Shown: positions 24,950-38,589, numbered from the stretch's first letter. The stretch is 64,000 nucleotides of DNA from Epiperipatus broadwayi (GCA_028023455.1 JAQFVV010006231.1:5656036-5720035), one strand, 5' to 3'. Notes: generated from the sequence alone by a model not told the origin. A program made the numbers and translations.

Positions 24950-27900
24950 CAATTTTTTTTAAATCTTAAACAAATAGACAAGAAAGTAAGATTTCAAACA
25001 AATGTCATTTATACAAGAAACCTATTTGAGAAGTTTTTATTCAGATAGTTTATATATATATAAAATAATAGTAAATGTTATAATTTGACTGCAGATTTGC
25101 CTTCAGAATTAAAAAGAATAAAGAAAAGAGCATTTTAAAGATTAATCTTTGTTAAGAACAGCATTAATCTTTTTTTATTATTATTTAAAACATTCATTTT
25201 TGATATATCACTCTCATTTATAATGTTAAGAGGTTATTAAATCATTACATATTTATGCTGTCCACTTTTAATAAGTTGAGTTTATTTATTAAAATTATTA
25301 TTCAACAGAAAGTAATTAAAAACATTCGAAATAAATTTGAAACTCCTTAGTAATATTATATTTGATAATTGAGATGGTTATTATTGAAAAACTTTCAGAA
25401 TAAAACGAAATATTATCTTAATTATGAAAAATAATTATGGTTATATGAGTTAAAATAAACAAACATTCCCCCCTAAAAGTTTATATTATGCTTAATTGAT
25501 GCCTTTCAGAATAGTCTTTTAAAAAGAAAATGATTAACTGAATCACTTTTTTAAAAAATAATATATTAATCATCATTTATTTTTAATAATAATTTGTTGT
25601 TTTTAGAGAGATTCCATTTTTTGTAAAAAAAATAAAAAATTGATACACCGGCGTGGTGAAATTTATTTACTGTTGTAAAATTCAGTGTATCAGTTCTAAT
25701 ATATTTTTCAAAACACTGTTTCTGGATTTCAGTTAAGAATTAATTGATATATTCAATCCTGAAAAATGAAAACTGCTAGCATAGTTTTTTTTTTTTTTTT
25801 GATATACTTAATTTTTCCTGATGCATCTAATAAAATTTGTCTCATTATTTTGCATCATTAAAAAATAAAAATTACATAAATGTATTTTAGTAATCACCTA
25901 TTTAATTAGCAGATAATCAACTACAGACATGTTGTTATGGGCAGTTATATATATACAGTTATTAATATTTCATATAATCAGAATATAGAATTTAGCAAAT
26001 TATATGCAATGGTACCCAATACAACAATCATTTTATGCAATGCACACAACATTCAACACCTTGTATTATTAAATTAGGATTTAAACAATGGTTACCATGA
26101 AAATATTTTGTAATTCTAAATTATCATCTAATTCAAGCCATCAATTTCAGTTCTCAAAGTCCTCTGATCTGTAGTTATCACAGTAATTGATTTTCTCAAT
26201 GATATACCTGTTATCTTAAATTAAAAATGAAATTATCATATAACTTATAAATTACAGTAATGTATTAAATTTAAATCATTTTCTTTCTTTCACCATCTAT
26301 AAATAAAGGCATTTTAAATTAATAATACTAAGCAGTCAACATAACTAAATTGAAGTATAATATATATATATAAGTAATTTTTTTATATAAATGACTTTCT
26401 GCTTAAATAAAATTTGTGGCAAAATAATATTTTTTAATTTTATTATTAAAAATATCTTTATAACTAATGAAAATATATTAAAGCAATGACATTAATAAAT
26501 TTAAAAAAAAAAAGCTTACCTTTACGCATGAGACTAATGAAATAAAGTAAACTAATATCAATTATGAAACAGTTACGCCAATGAATGTAAATATTATGAT
26601 GAATGCCATTGACTGTCATATTTTAGAACACTTTTTATTATTTGTTCATTAAATATCTTTTTCATATTTTGTAAGTATTTTATTGCCAATTTAGTTCTCT
26701 AACTAGTGTGTTCATTTATATCTTTAAAGATGAAATGCTGGAAATATTTTTTAAAAATCATTCTAGATACATATAATAATTTTAGCCACGAGTTAGAAAA
26801 ATGGAATTAGAAAATTAATTAAATATTAGAAGAAGAAAAAGATTTCTAAGGTAATGAGCAGTAAAATTACCAGAGTTCTAAGTGCTGAATATGGACTGCT
26901 TTTTAAAAATAAGGATGAACTAAAAATTGTAAAGGCTAGGGAAGAGAATTTCCAAATTAAGTGATTCTCATTATCACTGTATCAAAATTTTGCTAATACA
27001 TCTTAACAAAAAATGAATGACTGGTTGTAGCATCAATGAAACATTTTATAAGCTTAAAAAGTTCAATTTCATGTCACATTTATATATACAATACAGTATC
27101 ACCATCTTCTAAAGGAAGTGTTTTGTCATTACATCCACATCTTTCTATTTTCAGCAATTCATTTCATATCTTCATATGGAGAACATTCAATTTCACTGAT
27201 AACATTTTAAAGATATTTTTGGTCTGCCTCTCAAACTTCTTTTTAAAATTTTATCTTCCAAAATATTTTGTAAAAATCTATGATCCTTTCAATTTAAACA
27301 TGAATATGATATTATAACCAAGATATTGAAAGCACTTAGTTCAAGTTACAATGCATCTACACTGAAGCTTTTCTTGTTTAGCATTTCTAGTGCTTAGAAT
27401 TTAATTATAATTCATTTAGGAAAAAAATATCAATTTATATAATTACAGCTCTTAAAATAAAATCCAAAAGTTAATCTTTTTCATTTTTATCATATTCAGT
27501 AGTTTTCTTTTCACTTCAAGTTCTCTTAATATTTAATCATTAATCTTTTTTTTCTTTTACATATACATGTTTGATTTTGTATTATATTTTTCTATATAAG
27601 TAGTTGTTTTCAATATAAGCTGTGGACTAACTTAAATATATGCATGCATTTTAATGTATTGTTGAATCTACAGATTATTTACCACAATTACAGTAAAGCC
27701 ATGAACTAAGTTATATCAAAGTACACTACTTCAATTATATAGTATCTAATAAAAATATAAATGAACAAACAAAAAACATTAAAATTCTTAAATTTAATAC
27801 ATTTTATGATGCACGAGCAGCATTTTTTTTTAATCTCTGAGTGTCATATGTTATCATGTTAAAAAAAAATAAATAAATTTATAAATATATTTTAAATATG

Positions 27901-30194
27901 TCTTGAAGTGCATACACAATTTATTAATTATGTTTCTTTGGATTATATTAAAAGCACTCACATTTTATTTATCCTTTATTATTTTTCTGAATTTAATGTG
28001 CAATATTTTGCATAATAAAATCTTTTCTAAGCATAATGTTAAATGTTTTTACAAAATTGTAGAACATACTAAATGTTGATACTGACTTTAAAAACATCAC
28101 AACAATTAAAGAGGTTCTAATTTTTTAATAGCAAGACCACTATTATGTTTCTATAAAAGAAAAAAAGTTATTGAAGAAAAAGAATATCACCCAGAGTTCA
28201 CTTTTATTAAAAAAATTAAAATACATTGTAGTTTTTTTTTCCTTCTCATTCTTTCAATAGATGAATGAGTGAATGCATATTCAGTAAAATACATGTAAAT
28301 ATGTCACTTTAATTTATTACTAATAGTTATATTATTATTATTATTATTATTTTAAAATTCTGTTTTTACTATAATCTTAATTTATGTATGTATATTATAC
28401 GTACAAAAAAGCATATGTGTTATATATGTGTGTGTATTGAAAAGTATTGTGCGCTTGGAGTTCATTAAATTATGTATTCTATTCTAATAAGTTTATAAAT
28501 AAAACTTGAGTTATTGTATACTATATACATTTGTATATAAGAGGTGCTTGGAACTAAATATAGCATAGTTTGCGTCTCTATTGTATGTTCATTGTTCAGG
28601 ACTCCACTATATATTTTTTTAAGTATTATATATAATTATATGAAATATTGAATGAAAAACAAATAAAACTAAATTAATCTACAAGTAAAGTGATTATTGA
28701 TTTTTAAAAGAATTACAAATTACAAAAATATAAATTTATTATAAAACAAGTCCAAAAAAAAAAAAAAAAGGAAATGTATAAAATATTATATATAACTCTT
28801 TCAAACTTTAAAGATAAAGTTGTAACAAATTTTAAAGCATATTTGAATACTAAATACCTTTAAATACAATGTAAAAAGGTTTAACAAATAATTGATAGAT
28901 GAAAATTTGAAATGTGAATTATACATAGATATGCTATACATTTAGCTGTAATACTGTGCAATAATAAATGTTCTAATTATAAAAAAGTAGTTAAATAATT
29001 AATAGAAATGATTTTTAGAATTTATTAAACTAGTTTTATGTTGTAACTAGTCTTTCAGAGAAAATATAATTTTGTTTTACAGAGATCTCCATAAATCCTT
29101 TTCTACATAATAACCCATATGTTTTTGTTTGTTTATTTATTTTAACAATAAATTTAGCAGCATTTTAATAAATAATTTTAACTTAACAATAGTGAAACAG
29201 ATCTTTACTGAAAACTAGAAGTTATTTTATGGCTTATTATAGATTTAAGAAAGGAATTTGTTAAATATTCTTCACCCAGAGTATAACTTTACATGAAACA
29301 GAGCCCTAAGCAATTAAGAAAAGGAAGGGGGGGGGGGAATTGGAGAATTTGTGGACAGTAAAATAGTTGAAAGAATTGAGGTGAAGATGTTGAAGAACAT
29401 AAAACTAGATTATTTATTTAAAAAAAGTAATAAGCAGAAAGGGAATTTGATATATCCTTCACAATTTGATATATTTGAATAATCTAAGAAGCATAAGAGA
29501 AAAAGATGAAACGAAAAGAATTTAATTAATGATTTTAAAGAATATGCTAAATGTAGATTACTTTAAAAACACCAGAAATGATTTTCATATATATTTTGTT
29601 TTTGTAAGTCAATCTTTCTTTACATTGCTTATGTTTTGGTATCTCTTTTATGTCATATATCATTTTTAAATGAGTGAATCATATTTTTATGGAAAATAAA
29701 AAATTAAATCATTTCTTCATTATATATCGTGAAGATTATGCTCCATAATTGCACATGAATCTTCTAATAATGACTATTCAATAAAATACCTAAAATACTT
29801 TAGAACTTTAATATTATAAAATTTTCAATTGATGTTTTGTAAAGAAATTTTATGAAAATTGTTTAAACTAATGCTTACTTGTTTTATTTTTAATAAGTTA
29901 TTGTATTTTGTAGGGGGAGGTGATAAAATGACAACTTAAAATCAATATAAATTTTTTTTTTTTCAAAAATTTGCAACAGCAGTGTTTTGTGAAAATAGAC
30001 AACTAAACTGTTTTAGTTCGACTTTAAGTAAAAAAAATTTTAGTTGAAGTCACCATTTTGTTTTTAAATAATTACAATACAATAAGATTGCTATATTCAC
30101 ACTAAAAACCCATTGGTTTTAGAAAATCACCCTTTGAAAAAAATAAAAAATTTAAAAATTATATTTTGATTGAATACAAATATAATTTATTTAC
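24950..30194. other. AT-rich non-coding DNA, no gene seen
   Basis: Five kilobases without a convincing reading frame, RNA gene or recognised repeat on either strand. Contains short ATT repeats near 28330, AT repeats near 26360 and a G9 run near 29330. The open stretch at 27036-27317 has no recognisable motif. Confidence 0.5.
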
Positions 30195-30285
30195 TTGGAG
30201 TTTTTGATGTAAATTATAAGGAACTTGAACTCAAGACTATATGACTACACACATGCGAAAAAGATAAATAATCTTTAATATACTG
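30195..30285 (-). repeat. dispersed SINE-like repeat, copy 3 (internal deletion)
   Basis: The minus strand reads TTATCTTTTTCGCATGTGTG, then GTCTTGAGTTCAAGTTCC, and lacks the GATAGAG segment between. It belongs to the family at 20762 and 35620. Confidence 0.55.
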
Positions 30286-30310
30286 TAATGGTCACTATCT
30301 TTAATCACAG

Positions 30311-30960
30311 AGAATTGATATCAGTATATTTGTACAAAAGATGGGATGATTGTGTTAAGAGGATTGTTGAGTGTTGTAGTGGTAAGGAATGAGATAAAAG
30401 AATAGATTTATTAATAAAGAATAGGGAGTTAAAGAGATGGAGAACTAGTATGGAGAGTAAAAAGAGTTTAAATATATATAGAAATAAACAGAATATTAGG
30501 TGCGAGTTAATATATGATAATAGTAAAGAAAGTAGTTTATTGTTTAAGGCTCGAATGGGATCTTTAACAACAAGAGAATATACATGTAAATGGAAAAATA
30601 TGGGTGATTTAGTCTGTAAATTATGTAAGGAAGGAATAGAAAATATTAGGCATCTATTAATTGAATGTAAATGCTTGAAAACAGAAAGGGTACATATAAT
30701 GAAGTTACAGAAGAATAAATATGAAAAAAGTGATTATACAGAAAGTGGATTATTGGTTTTTATGCTGGGTTTGGGAAAAGATAAGGGAGGTTTAGATATA
30801 AAGACTATAGATTATAATGTGGCAATGGGATGGAGCAGAATATGGGAAAACTTAGACTGGGGAATGGAAAATAAAGTGGCTAACAGGTTTTTCTGGGCAT
30901 AATTACTGAGAGATTCTTGACTTCGTTTAAGGAGAAGCTACAGTACATCACATCACATGA
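30311..30960 (+). mobile_element. LINE family C, 3' fragment
   Basis: 5'-truncated 3' end of the LINE seen more completely at 41290-43930. Identity is high from TCAGTATATTTGTACAAAAG to the terminal GGAGAA...CATCACATCACATGA. Within it, 30450-30902 is an open frame of 150 codons, so this copy preserves a better C-terminal coding end than the longer copy. Confidence 0.8.
30450..30902 (+). pseudogene. LINE family C ORF2 C-terminal domain with zf-RVT-like finger
   Basis: Truncated C-terminal part of the reverse-transcriptase polyprotein. It begins MESKKSLNIYRNKQN, contains SSLLFKARMGSLTTREYTC and a zinc-binding pattern CKLCKEGIENIRHLLIECKC (C-x2-C-x8-H-x4-C), and ends in a Trp-rich segment (MGWSRIWENLDWGMEN). 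Fingers of this type follow the reverse transcriptase in several LINE clades. The first ATG is simply the first Met in the frame; the true protein started far upstream. No catalytic domain is present. Confidence 0.7.
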
Positions 30961-30999
30961 AAAATTTATTTACTGTGATCAAAAGTGGAAGAGGATGAT

Positions 31000-31429
31000 G
31001 ATCTGCACTAACTAGATTCAGGGAGAAGCAAGAGATCTTAAAGGTTGTTCAGACAATTAAGAAATAAAAGCATTAAGACAAATGTCAGCCAAATGAAGTT
31101 TAAACAATTTGAAAATTTTATTAAAATCAGGACAATAGAATAAAGAAATCTAGCCATCAATAAAAAAGTTTGATTTAGATTTGATTACGCATATTTATCA
31201 GAGAGTGCACATGAGTGCAGCAAACATGAAAACATTTTACTTGCTTCACAGCTCTCTTGAAAAGACTTTAAAAAGTCAGTTTTCCTGCTATCAGAGGTAT
31301 TCCCTATGTGTATTTGTCCCTTTAAAGAACATTATTTGCTGTTTGTGTGCCTTTTCATTCACAATTATCAGTTTTTAGTGTATTTCATCATTATTTCACT
31401 GCATCTACTATCTGATTGTCTACAATAGA
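31000..31429. other. non-coding DNA
   Basis: No gene recognised. Confidence 0.4.
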
Positions 31430-33998
31430 TTACCATATTCTTCCCCCTGTTTGATGGGTAGGTTCACCTTTCTATGTACCATAGAGGGTTTTATTTCCTC
31501 CTAGACCCTTGACTTCATTTCCTCTCCAGTTCTCTTATTACCCAAAACTTTTTTTACCAAATTTTTTTATGCATTGTTCCAATTATTTAGGTCATTAAAA
31601 ACCGTCTTCTTTTCTCACTCCCCCCTCTAGGGTAGCAAACTGCCTTAATTTCTAATCAATTTTTGTATTAACCAACTATAATTAACATTAGCAATCTCTC
31701 CAGTGTGAAATTACTTCATTTTTTTAAAATCAAATTCTTTAGATTTCACTTTAATATTTTTTCTTTATATAATCTGTAACTCTTCCAAACAGTTTAAAGA
31801 TGGCCACTGCCCCTAGCGGCAAAAATGTGCAAAAACACAATTCACAAAAACAAAAATCTTCAAAACTTCCAAAAATGTTAACTAAATTAAACTCCGAAGA
31901 AACTTTCAGCACAGAATCTATTTCAGGATCTCCATCACCAGACCCTCTGGATTTTCCTCCCCTACAGGGTGAGGCTTGCCCCATCAAAGGCAAGAAGCAA
32001 TTCCAAAAAAGTACACCAATCAAAAGGTTGCTCCAAGCAAAACTGGGAGCATTAAAAACTCCACTATAAAGGGTAAAAAACAGCCTGCTACACCTAAGTT
32101 TAATAAAGAAACCTCAGCCAACTCTGATTTCTCTACAAATTTAACACACAATAACTGCTCCAAAGATGATGCTACTCATAATTCCCCATCTCAATCTACA
32201 AGTGCATCCAAGTCTGCTAATACTACTCCCACTATTATCAGTCACACTATAGAGCAATCCCTTATTAAAAATCCATCACCACAGCAAGTCTTTGCTAACT
32301 CCTATGCCCAGGCTGCATCCAGCATCTTACCAAAAAGTCCTAATAGAACCACAACACAAACACCCCAAGCAGAGCTCCTTCAAAATCTGTGGGGCCTTGA
32401 AGAGGACAATCCAAACATTCTTGATTCAGCCACCTCTGAAACCTTCATTCCTACTAAACAACTCACACCAGATAATCACACAGTGATATCAGAACAATTT
32501 AACCAAACAGTTCCATCGCCCCTCCTCAAGTCACTTCGTTGCTACTAGAGTGACAGCTCTGTCATTCTGGCGGTTACAGATCTACAATGTGGACTCCATA
32601 AATTTCCAACACAGCAGCACTATGACCTTATCAAACTCCACAAGCTAACTGATTGTATACATAAAATCCTCACTATTCCTAATGACCGATACATGGCATT
32701 AGAGTTTCACAACACAATACAAAGACAAGCCTTCAAAAACAGATTCAAATTTTTAAACAATATGTTCATGGTTCCAATAGACACCAATAGACCATCCATA
32801 CTTAAGGGGTTTATCAAAAACTGCCACATAGGTATGCAGAGGCAGCACCTACAGAAATATCTCGAGGCATTCGGACAAGTTACCTCATTTGAGTACCTTA
32901 GGGATCCTCTCACCAATGGTCTCACCTTCACCAACACAGCCTTATTTCAATTCATCCTTAAAAAAGGTATTTCTCCTGAAAGCATTCCCACAACAATAGC
33001 AGCTGAACTAGCACCTTTGGTCATTTCAATTAGGGGGATGAGGCCACAATGTTCCTCATGCAAAGACCCAACCACCTTAATCGGGAGAGCCCTCAAAAAA
33101 ATAAATGCAACTCTTGCCAGAAAGAAAAGGCCCTAAACCACATCTGTGCTCCGCACAGCCCCAATAAATATGAACATCCCCCTTCAGCTAACCTCTCACC
33201 TCCACCTCACTTCAATTCAATCTTTCAGCATTCTGCCACCCTCTCACCTTTCAGTAAGATTCCAGCTTCCTCTAGGCCACATAATTTTAGTCTCACTTGC
33301 AGCCCACCACTCTCAGTTACAGCTCGCTCACAGGACCCTCTTTCCTTAATGGACATAAACACTTATTCAAACTCAGAAATCATCCTGTCTGAAGTCTACC
33401 AACTCTGGCCCTTCCGCCACTAACAAGAAACACCAGAAGCGTGCATGCCCTAACCCATCAGATAGTGACACTAACTCTGACAGGCAGATTTTTATTCTTG
33501 ATCTTCCCAGTAAAATCATAATGGATCCTTTTGCTGAACCAAGGGCAAGTCTCAGACATTCAGAACATACAAGGAAAAAAAGAATTCTTTCAGTGAAAAA
33601 TTCTCTGGCTTCAACCCGGGCCTCGTCAGCCTCCTCCCTTCACACTCTCTCACCTTCCTCTGCTGAAATTTTCTCAGACAGTGGTTCATCAAGTAACATC
33701 AAGAATGAATCATTGTGCAATTCTGGCAGGAGAAGCAAGAACTGTACTCCTCATATCTCTCCCAACCCAGCTCATCCTCGCTCACCATAAAATTTCCGTA
33801 TTCCTATCTTTTTCTAAGATGTGCTTTTCTAACCAGCCTGAACTACACACCATTTCTCCTGTCCACTTCCCATTCCCTTTTTACATGTACCCTTTCCCTC
33901 TTACCATTTTGTTCCTGAAATCTCATTTGTTTCATTGTATCTGTTTTTTTGTTTTTTTTTTGATGAATAAACATCTCATCACTGAGAAAAAAAAAAAA
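31430..33998 (+). mobile_element. ORF1-only, poly(A)-tailed retroelement or retrocopy
   Basis: A 2.5-kb block clearly richer in C and A than its surroundings. It has a pyrimidine-rich leader, a gag/ORF1-like coding region (31800-33790), AATAAA at 33966-33971 and an A12 tail at 33987-33998. There is no reverse transcriptase. The organisation resembles ORF1-only non-autonomous LINE derivatives such as HAL1, or an integrated ORF1 transcript. The left boundary is uncertain and no target-site duplication was found. Confidence 0.6.
31800..33790 (+). pseudogene. LINE-type ORF1 (L1/Tx1-like) with two decayed CCHC zinc knuckles
   Basis: Begins MATAPSGKNVQKHNSQKQK at ATG 31800. A long low-complexity Ser/Thr/Pro/Asn region follows, then a globular part (about 32549-33060: LEFHNTIQRQAF, LQKYLEAFGQVTSFEYLRDP, GLTFTNTALFQF, AAELAPLVISIRGMRPQ). 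This ends in the strand-plus-knuckle arrangement typical of L1/Tx1 ORF1 or gag proteins. Knuckle 1 is CSSCKDPNHLNRES, where the last Cys has become Ser. Knuckle 2 is CNSCQKEKALNHIC, with the CX2CX4HX4C spacing but His changed to Ala. The C-terminal region is Ser-rich (ENDS with SPNPAHPRSP). Frameshifts lie near 32000, 33064 and 33430, and an in-frame TAG at 32546, so it is a pseudogene. The absence of a linked ORF2 is notable. Confidence 0.6.
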
Positions 33999-35560
33999 CA
34001 TTAAACGCTTTGGCAGTAAAATTTCTTTCACCTATAAATTTAAAAACAAAAATGGATTGAATAATATCTTTCTGCTGGCGATTTATAAAATTACATAGAA
34101 CAGCAACTCTAGTTTCCTGATTCAGAGATATGGAAACAATTATAGTCTTGTAGGAAATCAACGAAACCAGCGTGGACAATTGATTAATAGCTTATTAACT
34201 AATGACATTATAACACTGCAGGACTGCTGCATGTTTGACTGTGTTTAAAGCAAACATGGTTGATTTCACAATACAAGACAAAAAATATATGTTTACAATC
34301 TTACGTAATCAAGAAATGAATCTTTAATTTCAGAAAATCAGAATGATAAAGACATAAACTGCCAGCCAAAAGATTTGATGTTTGAAGAACCACACACTAA
34401 ATGTATTTAAAATTAATTATCTTACAATGAAAACTAATGACAGGTGAGCAAATAAAAATTATGAAAACTGCCAAAGCATTTAGCAATAGTTAGTGAAATA
34501 AACAGAAGAAATATTAGGAATATAAAATATAGTCTCACAACACACTCTCTGATAATTAAAATAGAAAAGAAATTTGGACTCTTAAAACTAAGAAATACAA
34601 CAAAAAGCAACAGAATACATGGTCTAAATATTTTAAATTTAATAAACAAGTAATATAATAAAATAAGTTACTTTTAAGATTAAGCTGAGACTAAAAATTT
34701 TACCCTGGAAAGAATAAAGGAAACATGTTACCCCGAGGTATAAATTCAAAATTGGCTGATGTCTTCCAGTGGCATATATAGCATTCACTCCATGGCAAAT
34801 TCCGGTGAAGACTTTAGGTTTCAATTTTTGTTGAGAAGGTAGGAGGCAATGCTGGTCAGTTTCTATATATGTTTTAAGGCATATTTAGCGGGATGATTTG
34901 GCTCAGAGATCCATCTTGAGTTGATCTATCCAGACATGGTGAAGATTCTATTGAAACAGTTCTTCCTTGAATATAGTTTTGTCATAGAAGCAGTTATAAA
35001 GGCACAGTAATTCAAACAGTCTTTAAATTGGTGTACAAAAGTCGCCTCCAACTAACTAGCAGTGGCAGTAATCATAGCTGGAGAAATCTCTAGTCTGCAA
35101 TCCCAGGTCTCTTTTTTTTTTTCAAATAAACTCTTATCTTTCCAAAACACTTTTTTTTTAATTAGTGGGTTTTTTTCCAACAGGGCAACCTTATCTCAGT
35201 TATAATCCTAATTAACAATTCTTCCCATGGCAAATCTTATTTATAATTAATTCAAAAATATTTAAAAACAAGTCTCAGCTTAGTAAAAATAATAATAATG
35301 AGAAATTAGTTACAATCAGAATAAGAATGCAGTTAAAAGTTTGTTTGCCATTATTAATCATTTCAAAAAAAAAAAAAAAAAACAAAGGTTAAAGAAAACT
35401 ATCTTAGAATTAAAATCAATTTAAAAAAAAGAGAAATGACCAAATTTTAAAGAATTAAGTATGTGTCTCATTACACATACTTTTATAAACAAACTTTTAC
35501 ATAGCTTTCTTTTTAAAATTTAATAAAACCAAAAGTTGGTTTTATTATTTTAATTATTAT
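33999..35560. other. non-coding DNA, nothing recognised
   Basis: No convincing frame. The interval 34800-35110 is less AT-rich and of higher sequence complexity, but contains no motif that could be named. Confidence 0.4.
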
Positions 35561-35619
35561 TATTATTTTTTTTAAAGTGATGTTTGACAGGGATAAACTA
35601 TCCAGCTCAATACATATTT

Positions 35620-35826
35620 TATGCTGACCCAGCACTCATCAGATGTGTGGGAGATGATGATCTTGACCAACTGATGAATGCTCAGTCAGCATGAAATACA
35701 TATATTGGAAATCATTTATCTTTTTCACATGTGTGTCACCATATGTATTGGTTATATGAGATAGAGTGGATAGTTGAAGGGAGTTTGAAAGTCTGGGTTC
35801 AAGTTCCTTATAATTTAAATTAAAAA
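35620..35826 (+). repeat. dispersed SINE-like repeat, copy 4 (longest)
   Basis: Contains CACTCATCAGATGTGTGGGA, CAGTCAGCATGAAATACATA, TTTTTCACATGTGTGTC, ATATGAGATAGAGTGGATAG and GAAAGTCTGGGTTCAAGTTC. GGTTCAAGTTCC fits a pol III B box and GAGATAGAGTGG a weak A box. It aligns with 20762-20950 over its whole length. Confidence 0.65.
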
Positions 35827-35829
35827 TTG

Positions 35830-38589
35830 ATAAATTCATTTCTTTTACACTTAGTGTCATAAATAATCTTTCAGTTTGCTATTTTCTTATTCCATGTATT
35901 CATTCAATCAATTTTGCCAACTTAGTCTCATGTTTTATGATTGCACCCATGGTATCATTGCTGTGAACTATATTAAAATTTTGTTTAAAATTCTATCAAA
36001 GCATTGAATTAATGATGATAGCAATTTTGTCAAACCTAAGAGAAGCTGTGAAGTGTTTCTTTTATATGAGAAAATATTTTTTTTTTTTTTTTGAAAGAGA
36101 AATAAGTAATAAACCTATTGACATTCATATACCTTGCCTAAATTTGAATGCTTACATATGTGCTTTTTAAAATATATATATTGTTTTTTTTATTTTCATA
36201 ACAAAATCTTTAAATTTAATTTACAAACATCATATTTTTCAAAAAGTAACTAGTGCTTATCTGTTAAATAACTATCATTTAAAAAATATAAAATAATCTT
36301 AAATCATTAATAGTCATGTGATTAAAATGAATGTGGTGATAAAAATAATTTTTGGAAATGTAAGGTATGTAGATATATATTAAAAATGTGCAATAAATAG
36401 ATTAACACATCTTTAATATATGTAAAATGTGTCTCTAACTTATTTTACCCATATTGGATTAGACTGATTAATAGAAAACAACTGCACTTTTAAACCATCA
36501 AGCTTTTAACAACTATCATAGCCAAATACTTGTTATATTTGTTTGAATTGTTGGCACAATTTTAAGGCAGCCCATGAAGAAAGTTATTCCTAAAATGCAG
36601 GTATTCTACAGAGTGGTTCATCAATTTTTTTATGAAATGAAGGAGCTATAATTGGAGTTGATATCTCTCAAGATTTATTTACATATGATAAAAATATATA
36701 TTATGTAGAACCTATGATTTTTCAATATTCACTTGGAGAATTGGAATCAGATTGAATGGATATATGGTGGGTTACTATTCAACAATATTATACATGCTAA
36801 TTTTATTTTAGCTGAAACATATTTGATGAAGCAATAATTCTTTTATACTATCTATAATTTGTAATTATCATAAAGTAATTATTGAAAAGATTTTATGTCA
36901 AATTTTAATACTAACTTTTTAAAATTATTATCACCATTTATTTAATTATTTTTTACAAGTATATCTCAAAAACATTTTGAACTTTTTTTCTTCACGTTTA
37001 TATAAAAATATAAATGTAAAGTTTTGACAGTTATAAATTACTTTTTTATTTTAGCTGTCAGAAACTAATTAATAACAATCCATGTTGGATACATATATAA
37101 ATAAACAAAAAACTCGGAAGTAAATTCTACAATATTTAATATATCAGTATAAATATAAAAAAAAGTTATATCCAGCTTAAGGCGTGTATTTCATCCTTAG
37201 CATTTAATAGTTAAATTTGTGTATATATTTAAATAAAATAAGAAAAGGTTTAATTAGTTCACTATGCAAATACTGCCTCAGTAGCCCTCCCCCCCCCAAA
37301 AAAAAAAAAAAACCAACCCAGATATTACTTGCATGCAAAGCTTCATACCTGTTGGGTGATGAAATTTTAGTGAATTTATATTCTTGTTTTCTTTTCTAGT
37401 TATAGAATAGCTAGATATTCATTTTTCAAACAGTAATTGTATAACTAGGTGCACTGGTGATGGCCGAATTGCTTAAAAAAATCCTCTGTTTGGAACGTGA
37501 AAAAAAAATTAAGTTTTATCCAAAACTGAATTGGGCTCCAGATTGTGACTCTAGCAAACACATGTGCTAGACAATTCTTTATATATATGTATAAGCAGTA
37601 AATTTCATTGATATTAAAAGTTTTACTATAATGATATGATTTGCACTATTTTCTGAGAGTGTTAGTGAAGAATAAAAGCAAAAACTTCATATACCAGAAA
37701 TGAAAATATTTAGATAGTTCAAATTTAAGAGATAAGAAAAAGTGTCAAGCATACATATATAAGGGAAAGCAAGTGTTATTTTAGTTATTTACGAATTTAG
37801 ATAGGTAGGTATTTTTAACTCGGTTATTTAAAACGAGAAATGTCTGAAACTTTTAATAGGTGGATAGAAAAAAAAAAAAGAAATAAAATGAACAACTGGA
37901 ATAAAAATTGTAAATAAGAAAAATACAAGAGAGAATTATTTTATGAGAGGGAGAAATATTACAAAATGATTCTTATAATTGACTCTAAATTGACGAATAG
38001 ATTGATATATATAATGCATTAGTATAACTATATTTTTGATATACGTGTGTGTATGTGCGCCTGTATTTTTCAAGATGATAACTGATACAACATAAAAATT
38101 ATATGATCCATTATAAATAATTTTTCAAATAGAATTTATTTGAAAAACTAAATAGTTGATTCAGCAATCGTTAAAAAATAAAGCTTATTTTCGAAGTAAA
38201 ATACTGATTATAAATCTTACTGCACACATCGATTGTTTTTACAAGAAAATAGTCCGTTCGTTTCTTCTTTTTTTTAATTTAAAGGAAAAACTGTAATATC
38301 ATATAACAGTAGCTGGCAGTCATTCAAATGGAACAGGAAAAAAAAAGACCTTTTTTACAATCTTCTCAAGGATAAATTTTATTTTCTGACATCTGACTGA
38401 ATAGATATTTGAGACTTCATATTTTGAGAAATATTAAACCATTATTAAAATAAAATGTACTTCAAAAAGAAGTCATTTCACATTTAATGATAGCATTTAC
38501 ACAGAAATACATTAAAGCTATATATTATGTTTTAAATTAAATCTATCTTTGTGATTTATTAGTTTAAAAATTATTTAACATTTTAATTT
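35830..38589. other. AT-rich non-coding DNA
   Basis: No gene. Holds a C8A15-type run at 37288-37311 and a small tRNA-like or ORF-like patch near 37440-37570 (see findings). Confidence 0.45.

Noticed and set aside
31751-32023. Minus-strand 90-codon frame overlapping the ORF1-like gene
   Set aside because: It is the antisense of the ORF1 N-terminal region, which has clear ORF1/gag character on the plus strand.
33049-34004. Several overlapping plus-strand frames at the end of the ORF1-only element as separate genes
   Set aside because: They are pieces of one frameshifted ORF1 plus its 3' UTR, as shown by the continuous zinc-knuckle region crossing frames.
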